Positions 4,924 through 8,578 of a DNA stretch of 8,578 nt are shown piece by piece (the stretch's first letter is position 1; each line of letters opens with the position of its first letter). Both the position numbers and the translations under genes were made by a program. This DNA comes from Nitrososphaerota archaeon (GTDB lineage Archaea; Thermoproteota; Nitrososphaeria; Nitrososphaerales; Nitrosopumilaceae). The stretch is from the NCBI GenBank assembly GCA_022564385.1, contig JADFLN010000062.1:1-8578 (forward strand). The letters are read 5' to 3'. The notes under the pieces are model-generated. The model was given only the letters and a program-made list of their open reading frames with translations, was not told the DNA's origin and ran no database searches.

Positions 4924-5319
4924 CTACTTTTCCTGCTCACAAATGTACTTTTCAATGATTTGTGCAGATACATGTCCTGCCGTTCCAACATAGTATGACG
5001 GGCTCGAAAAGCTTGCCATTCCACATGATTCGTCTAAGCTCTGGAAAACCTTTTGAATGCATAATTGGTAGAAATACCTTTGAATGCTTTTAACTATCTT
5101 GACTGGTGAATCAAACGGTGTACATTGCACAAACAGGTGAATATGATCAGGCATGACTCTCATTTCTAAAATCTCATATCCTTTGGATTCGGCAATGTTT
5201 GTAATCTCTTGATCTAAAAATTCTTTGAGATTGCCAACTAGAATCTTTTTGCGATACTTTGAACACCACACCAAATGATAGTTGATGTTGTGTACAGCTG
5301 AGCTTGCAGTGTTTTTCAT
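4924..5319 (-). CDS. tnpA: IS200/IS605 Y1 (HUH) transposase TnpA
   Basis: The 131-residue product uses the ATG at 5319 (MKNTASSAVHNINYHLVWCS), the usual start of this family; an upstream ATG at 5346 would add nine residues and overlap tnpB. The HUH pair is in MPDHIHLFV (His59, His61). The conserved SPSYYVGTAGHVS block follows, and the nucleophilic tyrosine is in the last helix, KYICEQ (Tyr125, with Gln129 four residues on as in IS608 TnpA). Length fits the 130-155 residues of active members. The enzyme cuts and rejoins single-stranded element ends through a 5'-phosphotyrosine link, probably at the lagging-strand template. A Cys (ESCGMA) stands where many relatives have Trp, which is probably neutral. 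No frameshift is seen. Confidence 0.9.
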   Translation of the reverse strand: MKNTASSAVHNINYHLVWCSKYRKKILVGNLKEFLDQEITNIAESKGYEILEMRVMPDHIHLFVQCTPFDSPVKIVKSIQRYFYQLCIQKVFQSLDESCGMASFSSPSYYVGTAGHVSAQIIEKYICEQEK

Positions 5320-5360
5320 GACAAGTAATTTAACAATGTGTGACATATGGAATCAAGGTA

Positions 5361-6539
5361 ATGGTAAAAACTCGAAATTACAAGTTCAGACTATACCCAA
5401 ACGATTCACAACAATACAAGCTTCAAAATAATCTGGCAGTATGCCGATGGGTGTATAACAAGTTTGTAGATTTTAGCAAAAATGGATTCGTATCAAGAAA
5501 CGACTGCAATTACTATCTTACAGAGCTAAAGCAATCTGAATCATGGTTGTACAAATATCACTCTAAAATGCTGCAATCCATATCAGCTCAGATAGACGGA
5601 TCTCAAAAGGCACTGATCGGATTAAACAAAAAAGGATACCATGCAGGCAAGCTAAGGTTTTGCAGGTATGAAAACTATCGCACCTTCACATATAATCAAA
5701 CTGGATTTAAGCTGGAAACTCACGGAGATAAAACACTACTGCATCTCTCAAAGATTGGATTAATAGAGATAAGACAACACCGTTCCATTCCAGAAAATTC
5801 AAACATAAAACAAATCATAGTTACAAAATCAAAATCAAGAAAATGGTTTGCATGTGTTACAGTAGATATTGAGGAACTATTAACCAACATCCCAAAAATC
5901 TTATTCTCAAAATCAGTTGGTATTGATGTTGGAATAAAATCATTTGCCTATGACTCTAATGGCTGCCAGACGCCAAACCCCAAGAACCTTCAAAAGATGC
6001 TAAAGCCATTAAGAAGAATCCAACGCAAAGTATCACGAAGAAAGAAAGGTTCAAACAATCGACTAAAGTCCATTCTCAAAATGCAAAGAATTCATGAGAG
6101 AATAGCAAACAGAAGAAAAGATTTCCAGCATAAACTATCTATTCAATATGCAAAAAACAATGATGTCATATTTGTAGAAAAGCTGGAAAAACTAAACATG
6201 GTAAAAAATCACAGACTGGCTCAGTCCATCATGGATGCAAGCTGGGGCACATTTGTACAAAAACTGGAATACAAATGCAAGATGTTAGTAGAGGTTCCAG
6301 CTAGAAATACTACCATTAATTGTTCAAGATGTGGCAATGCAGTACCAAAATCATTAGCAATTAGAATTCACAGATGCAATGTTTGTAATTTGGTAATTAA
6401 TAGAGACCATAACGCATCAATTAACATCCTAAACAAGGGATTAAACAAACTACCGCAGGAACTGCGGGAAGTAACGCTTGTGGAGAACCCAAAGGGTTCA
6501 ATGAAGCAAGAAGAGGCCACTGGACTTGTCAGGTGGTAG
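5361..6539 (+). CDS. tnpB: TnpB-family RNA-guided DNA endonuclease
   Basis: The product has 392 residues from the ATG at 5361 (MVKTRNYKFRLYPNDSQQYK), a typical TnpB start; a GTG at 5340 in the same frame adds seven residues but lies in the tnpA 5' region. The RuvC triad is complete: Asp189 (SVGIDVGIKSF), Glu273 (VIFVEKLEKL) and Asp349 (INRDHNASINIL). A four-Cys zinc ribbon lies at Cys321/324 (NCSRCG) and Cys339/342 (RCNVCN). The helical stretch NHRLAQSIMDASWGTF, typical of the family, lies between. Length is normal. TnpB proteins cut DNA at sites set by the omega RNA guide and a short target-adjacent motif matching the insertion site, so the element can be recopied after excision. The C-terminus overlaps the right-end hairpin, and the stop codon falls directly after it. 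This gene contrasts with the interrupted tnpB at 1464. Confidence 0.92.
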   Translation: MVKTRNYKFRLYPNDSQQYKLQNNLAVCRWVYNKFVDFSKNGFVSRNDCNYYLTELKQSESWLYKYHSKMLQSISAQIDGSQKALIGLNKKGYHAGKLRFCRYENYRTFTYNQTGFKLETHGDKTLLHLSKIGLIEIRQHRSIPENSNIKQIIVTKSKSRKWFACVTVDIEELLTNIPKILFSKSVGIDVGIKSFAYDSNGCQTPNPKNLQKMLKPLRRIQRKVSRRKKGSNNRLKSILKMQRIHERIANRRKDFQHKLSIQYAKNNDVIFVEKLEKLNMVKNHRLAQSIMDASWGTFVQKLEYKCKMLVEVPARNTTINCSRCGNAVPKSLAIRIHRCNVCNLVINRDHNASINILNKGLNKLPQELREVTLVENPKGSMKQEEATGLVRW

Positions 6540-6544
6540 TTCAC
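6400..6544 (+). ncRNA. Predicted omega RNA (reRNA) scaffold at the tnpB 3' end
   Basis: In characterised IS200/IS605 elements the tnpB 3' end and right end are processed into a guide RNA, with the guide taken from the sequence just outside the element. Here that scaffold would end at 6544 and include the hairpin at 6517-6536. The guide would begin TTGTGGGATCAAGGAG (6545 on). The upstream limit is a guess from typical scaffold lengths. Nothing but context and the hairpin supports it. Confidence 0.4.
6517..6536 (+). other. Right-end hairpin of the IS200/IS605 element
   Basis: CCACTGGAC-TT-GTCAGGTGG forms a 9-bp stem with one mismatch and one G-T pair, and has the same size and loop as the left-end hairpin. 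It overlaps the last codons of tnpB, and its foot is 8 nt from the predicted right cleavage site after TCAC. Confidence 0.7.
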
Positions 6545-6772
6545 TTGTGGGATCAAGGAGCATGGGGTCAGATGTACACCAACTATCCGAGAATGAAAAA
6601 CAGGCTCAGTAAAGTAGTTAACAATAATGGAAAGAATGTGAAGAGAAAAGTAAAGGAATTATCAAAACTTCATTGGGTTACGGTCTTGAAACACGGTGAT
6701 ACTATATCCTTAAATCCAACTTACAAATTAATTATCAAAACGTATAGAGATGTGCATCTCTCTGAACTGTAG
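6545..6772 (+). pseudogene. 3' part of the small gene interrupted by the IS200/IS605 element
   Basis: This is the continuation of the gene begun at 4826. The frame is open from 6545 to the stop at 6770-6772, giving 75 residues. It begins LWDQGAWGQMYTNYPRMKNR, then a basic helical region (SKVVNNNGKNVKRKVKELSK), then beta-rich LHWVTVLKHGDTISLNPTYK and IIKTYRDVHLSEL. The alternation suggests a small winged-helix-like or other nucleic-acid-binding fold, but the family is not recognised. Because the upstream frame enters the end of tnpB, this half could only be made by read-through or internal initiation, so it is probably inactive. Confidence 0.7.
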
Positions 6773-6777
6773 ATTGA

Positions 6778-6857
6778 TAATGTGAAAACATACTCTACTG
6801 TTGGTCAATCGGTATTCAAGACAACCTAAATCAACGGGGATAGAAAATAAAAAAGAA
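6778..6857 (+). repeat. Dispersed ~75-bp repeat, copy 2
   Basis: Homologous to 1257-1332, with the shared core TATTCAAGACAACCTAAATC at 6813-6832. The hairpin of copy 1 is reduced here (TTGGTCAATC). It fills most of the gap between the interrupted gene and the end of the HEPN gene. Confidence 0.5.
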
Positions 6858-6881
6858 GATTTTTACTAATTATTTTATTAG
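6841..6881 (-). terminator. Possible terminator of the HEPN/MNT operon
   Basis: On the minus strand a short CTAAT/ATTAG inverted repeat (6866-6881) overlaps the HEPN stop codon and is followed by a T-rich run opposite the A tract at 6844-6856. Oligo-T runs are the usual archaeal terminators. The hairpin is weak. Confidence 0.35.
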
Positions 6882-7256
6882 AGCCTTAACTTTAGCTAAA
6901 ATTCTTTCAGCACATTTTATTGCATTTTGTGCATCTTTTTGACTCATCAAATCTGGTTGATATTCTGTTTCATTCTTTTTCCCAATCAATGACGTAAATT
7001 GTTTTTTCACGTCGTTATATTCCTTAGGTGGAAATATACTTTTGATTAGTTCAAACACATCTGTGTGAGAACCAGATGCACGTTTGTTTAGATAAGACGT
7101 TGTAAGAGCATCAAGTGCATTTATTGCACTATGAATTGCACTCATTATAGCATTATCATATGCTTGTTGCTCTATTCCAATTTTTGCCATACGAAGAGAA
7201 TTTTCTGCTTTTGTCATATATCCCACTGCCTTTCCAGGATTTACTGCTTTTACCAT
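6870..7256 (-). CDS. HEPN-domain RNase-type toxin of an MNT/HEPN pair
   Basis: The product has 128 residues and is almost entirely helical, as in HEPN domains. It opens with helix KAVGYMTKAENSLRMAKIGI, followed by DNAIMSAIHSAINALDALTT. The RNase signature R-x4-H is intact as RASGSH (Arg59 to His64), in the position before TDVFELIKSIF where active HEPN toxins carry it. A C-terminal helix, SQKDAQNAIKCAERILAKVK, closes the bundle. HEPN toxins dimerise to form a ribonuclease site and are neutralised by an MNT nucleotidyltransferase encoded next to them, in the HepT/MntA case by AMPylation. The ATG overlaps the stop codon of the upstream MNT gene (TAATG at 7258-7254 on the minus strand), giving translational coupling. 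Order here is antitoxin first, then toxin. Confidence 0.75.
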   Translation of the reverse strand: MVKAVNPGKAVGYMTKAENSLRMAKIGIEQQAYDNAIMSAIHSAINALDALTTSYLNKRASGSHTDVFELIKSIFPPKEYNDVKKQFTSLIGKKNETEYQPDLMSQKDAQNAIKCAERILAKVKALIK

Positions 7257-7858
7257 TATATCATCTTCGCTAGGTTTTTACTCGTAATCATGATGTGGTT
7301 ATCCATTATAGAGTGTACAAGGTTTGTGTTTTTTTTGGATTTTAATTCTTTTTTAGAAAATATGAGTGGTGATATATTACTATGAAATATTAAACCAATT
7401 TCTTCTTGTACATCTGCAATTATTACATTTGCTTTTTCAATATCATCTGTAATAACTAAAAGATCTATATCACTATCTTCTTTTTCTATTTCTTTAGCAA
7501 CACTCCCAAAGATTGCTGCAGCAATAATTTCTTCTGTATCAAAATATTTTTTTAATATTAAAATGATTTCGTCAAGAGTTTGCTCTTCTGCTTTAATAAC
7601 TGGTTCGACGACTTTGGTCAACACATAGCTTTTCTCGTTTAGTGATAATTGATATGCATTTCCTACTGGTTGAATTTTAACAACACCAAATTTTTCAAGT
7701 TGTGCAATTATTTTCGATGTCTCTGGATGTGATGCACCTGCATCATTAGCTAGTTTTCTAATAGTATAGATCTTGCCTCTGTGTTTGATTAGAGTACGGA
7801 GAACACTAATTGATATCTTGTTTCCTAGTACTTGTTCTAAATAATGATCTAGTTTCAT
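7256..7858 (-). CDS. Winged-helix + MNT nucleotidyltransferase fusion, antitoxin of the HEPN toxin
   Basis: The 200-residue product uses the ATG at 7858 (MKLDHYLEQVLGNKISISVL); a TTG at 7900 would add 14 residues but lies in an operator palindrome. Residues 13-75 are a winged helix (VLRTLIKHRGKIYTIRKLAN, then GASHPETSKIIAQLEKFGVV as recognition helix, then the wing KIQPVGNAYQLS). Residues 95-185 are a minimal nucleotidyltransferase of the MNT type, with the signature GS-x10-DxD intact: Gly118-Ser119 and Asp130/Asp132 in IFGSVAKEIEKEDSDIDLLV. In HepT/MntA systems the MNT protein transfers AMP to the toxin. The fused DNA-binding domain suggests that the antitoxin represses its own operon through the inverted repeats at 7880-7920, by inference. 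The stop overlaps the HEPN start. Confidence 0.78.
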   Translation of the reverse strand: MKLDHYLEQVLGNKISISVLRTLIKHRGKIYTIRKLANDAGASHPETSKIIAQLEKFGVVKIQPVGNAYQLSLNEKSYVLTKVVEPVIKAEEQTLDEIILILKKYFDTEEIIAAAIFGSVAKEIEKEDSDIDLLVITDDIEKANVIIADVQEEIGLIFHSNISPLIFSKKELKSKKNTNLVHSIMDNHIMITSKNLAKMI

Positions 7859-7879
7859 GATTGGTAGATTTTCCTCCCA

Positions 7880-7901
7880 TTTGGTAAATATATCTACCAA
7901 A
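7880..7901. promoter_or_regulatory. Inverted repeat operator 1 of the MNT/HEPN operon
   Basis: TTTGGTA and TACCAAA form perfect 7-nt arms around an 8-nt A/T centre. It lies between the predicted transcription start and the ATG at 7858. A further half-site, TTGGTAGAT, occurs at 7861 next to the start codon. Confidence 0.5.
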
Positions 7902-7920
7902 TGGTAGATTTTTCTACCAT
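7901..7920. promoter_or_regulatory. Inverted repeat operator 2 of the MNT/HEPN operon
   Basis: ATGGTAGA and TCTACCAT are perfect 8-nt arms around TTTT, directly abutting operator 1. It touches the TATA-like sequence GGTTATAT on the minus strand (about 7917-7925), so binding here would exclude TBP. Confidence 0.55.
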
Positions 7921-7978
7921 ATAACCTTTTTCAGATTTGGGCTCGGGAGTACAAGATCTAATACTGATACCTGCTGTT

Positions 7979-8058
7979 GGTTCTGTCAAGTTATAGGGAC
8001 AAATACCAACTATTTTATCAAATATTACGCTATAATCTTTAGTAATTTAAGACTGAAC
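7979..8058 (+). mobile_element. Solo left end of the tnpB element (80-bp remnant)
   Basis: 77 of 80 bp match 1370-1449, starting with the same inverted repeat GGTTCTGTCAAGTTATAGGG. No right end or tnpB follows. After 8058 the sequence switches to a copy of 4303-4411. It is best read as the stump left after an internal deletion. Confidence 0.85.
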
Positions 8059-8059
8059 C

Positions 8060-8167
8060 ATTATCAGTATACTTCTATATGATTCTCTAATCTGTTAATT
8101 TTGGTTTTTGTCTGTCTTTGTAATTTTCTCAAGTAATGAATTCTACTGTTCTAATTTTATCATGATC
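8060..8167 (-). pseudogene. Decayed copy of the 3' end of the 4316-4753 regulator gene
   Basis: It matches about 4303-4420 in the same orientation with few substitutions, but lacks five bases (GCATA) at the old stop codon and eight bases (GCTGTCTA) further in. The minus strand can still be read as RIHYLRKLQRQTKTKINRLE and NHIEVY before a new stop, but the second deletion breaks the frame upstream. Similarity fades around 8161-8167. It is directly attached to the solo element end. Confidence 0.75.
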
Positions 8168-8308
8168 ATATATGATGCTGGCCGTTACTGTAGATGAGTT
8201 TACTAAACTTGCAATGACTATTCTATGTTCACGTAGTTTGGATGGAACAATTATCTGTGTTTTGATAAAAAATTCCAAGGTATTACAGAATTTAGGATGA
8301 ACAAACAT
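8129..8308 (-). CDS. Possible 59-residue hypothetical protein, probably truncated
   Basis: An ATG at 8308 opens 59 codons on the minus strand. About the first 47 residues (MFVHPKFCNTLEFFIKTQII, then VPSKLREHRIVIASLVNSST and VTASIIY) are encoded outside the duplicated regulator fragment and have a protein-like composition. The last dozen are read out of frame through that fragment. This looks like the front of a gene whose end was replaced by the rearrangement. I do not recognise it. An A/T-rich box (TTTATCATAAAA, minus strand, about 8328-8339) lies at box A distance. The plus strand holds a competing 41-residue ORF (8175-8300), so the call is weak. Confidence 0.3.
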   Translation of the reverse strand: MFVHPKFCNTLEFFIKTQIIVPSKLREHRIVIASLVNSSTVTASIIYDHDKIRTVEFIT

Positions 8309-8352
8309 GCATAGAAATATTATCCAGTGTTTTTATGATAAATTTAAAATTA

Positions 8353-8361
8353 TTAAATATA
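8353..8361 (+). promoter_or_regulatory. Box A promoter of the second Fic-like gene
   Basis: TAAATATAA is centred about 25 nt before the GTG at 8381, fitting a leaderless start. Confidence 0.45.
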
Positions 8362-8380
8362 ATACTGGGTATAATATTTT

Positions 8381-8578
8381 GTGGTATCAGTCATTAAACG
8401 TAAAAAGGGAAACAGCCATTATTATTATCTTATTCACAATTCAGAAAAACAATATGAAAAATACCTAGGTAAAAAAATACCAGAAAACATCAAATCACTC
8501 AAAAGAGAATTTCTTTTATCCATCTTACATAAAAAATGGAAAAAGTGTTTGGAACCAATTGAGAAAGAATATTCAAAG
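8381..8578 (+). CDS. N-terminal part of a Fic-family-like protein (runs off the right edge)
   Basis: 66 codons are open from a GTG at 8381 to the window end. The product starts VVSVIKRKKGNSHYYYLIHN and continues with KYLGKKIPENIKSLKREFLL and a helical KKWKKCLEPIEKEYSK. The combination of a KxGNxxYYYL strand pair, YLGKxIPxNI and the LKREFL helix is the N-terminal extension I associate with longer archaeal Fic proteins. Some transposases share a similar KGNxxYYYL start, so this is not certain. The Fic core and its HPFxxGNxR motif would lie outside the window, so activity cannot be judged. The GTG is favoured by the box A at 8353. It would be the second Fic-type gene here, unlike the short Doc-like one at 722. 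Confidence 0.55.
   Translation, partial: MVSVIKRKKGNSHYYYLIHNSEKQYEKYLGKKIPENIKSLKREFLLSILHKKWKKCLEPIEKEYSK

Larger units (their letters stand above)
4883..6544 (+). mobile_element. IS200/IS605-type element with divergent tnpA and tnpB
   Basis: The element is 1662 bp and carries a Y1 transposase gene (minus) and a tnpB gene (plus) diverging from a short shared start region. The left end has a 20-nt hairpin, CCACCGTAC-TT-GTACGGTGG (4895-4914). The right end has the related CCACTGGAC-TT-GTCAGGTGG (6517-6536), each preceded by a GAAGA-type tract. The limits follow from the target: cutting after TTAC (4879-4882) on the left and TCAC (6541-6544) on the right restores an open host gene. This fits the family mechanism, in which single-stranded DNA transposition inserts 3' of a tetranucleotide with no target duplication. 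Both genes look intact, so the element may be active. Confidence 0.88.

Noticed and set aside
7922..7995. Open frame reading DLGSGVQDLILIPAVG before the solo element end
   Set aside because: It begins right after a stop codon, has no start codon or promoter, and ends in the element end. A gene remnant is possible but I cannot support it.
8175..8300. Plus-strand 41-codon ORF
   Set aside because: It overlaps the more protein-like minus-strand frame, has no promoter signal and no recognisable features.

Overview
The window looks like an accessory, mobile-element-rich stretch of a mesophilic AT-rich archaeon, most likely an ammonia-oxidising thaumarchaeon (Nitrososphaerota) of the Nitrosopumilus/Nitrosarchaeum type. 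This is an inference from several things: low GC, start codons placed about 26 nt after TATA-like box A elements (leaderless or nearly leaderless transcripts), an archaeal bifunctional phosphoglucose/phosphomannose isomerase, and the style of the TnpB, Fic and MNT/HEPN proteins. No rRNA or tRNA gene was seen to confirm it.

Layout. Positions 1-441 (minus) hold the N-terminal 147 residues of the sugar isomerase, the only clear housekeeping gene; it runs off the left edge. At 722-1150 is a Doc/Fic-type protein whose Fic motif has Gln where the catalytic His should be, with a 31-residue ORF overlapping its end. From 1370 to 3414 lies a transposable element with 25-bp inverted ends. It carries one 647-residue gene: a TnpB nuclease split by an in-frame HTH plus LAGLIDADG homing endonuclease. 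After it come a RelE-like toxin candidate (3509-3841) and a winged-helix protein (3906-4286) separated by a three-fold 15-bp-phased repeat, then a convergent winged-helix/coiled-coil regulator (4316-4753, minus).

At 4883-6544 is a complete IS200/IS605-type element (tnpA and tnpB divergent, hairpins at both ends). It has inserted after a TTAC into a small gene. Joining 4826-4882 to 6545-6772 restores a single 94-codon reading frame, which fixes the ends of the element. At 6870-7858 (minus) is a HEPN/MNT-type toxin-antitoxin operon, its antitoxin fused to a winged helix and its promoter overlaid by two inverted repeats.

The right flank (7921-8380) is rearrangement debris: an 80-bp solo copy of the left end of the 1370 element is joined to a decayed copy of the 3' end of the 4316-4753 gene. 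This is in the same order as the main locus but with the roughly 2.85 kb between them missing. A second Fic-like gene starts at 8381 and leaves the window.

Taken together this is a genomic island of selfish and conflict genes: two RNA-guided-nuclease (TnpB) elements, one homing endonuclease nested in one of them, and up to four toxin-type loci (Fic, RelE, HEPN/MNT, Fic-like). The most unusual item is the nested TnpB/LAGLIDADG protein.
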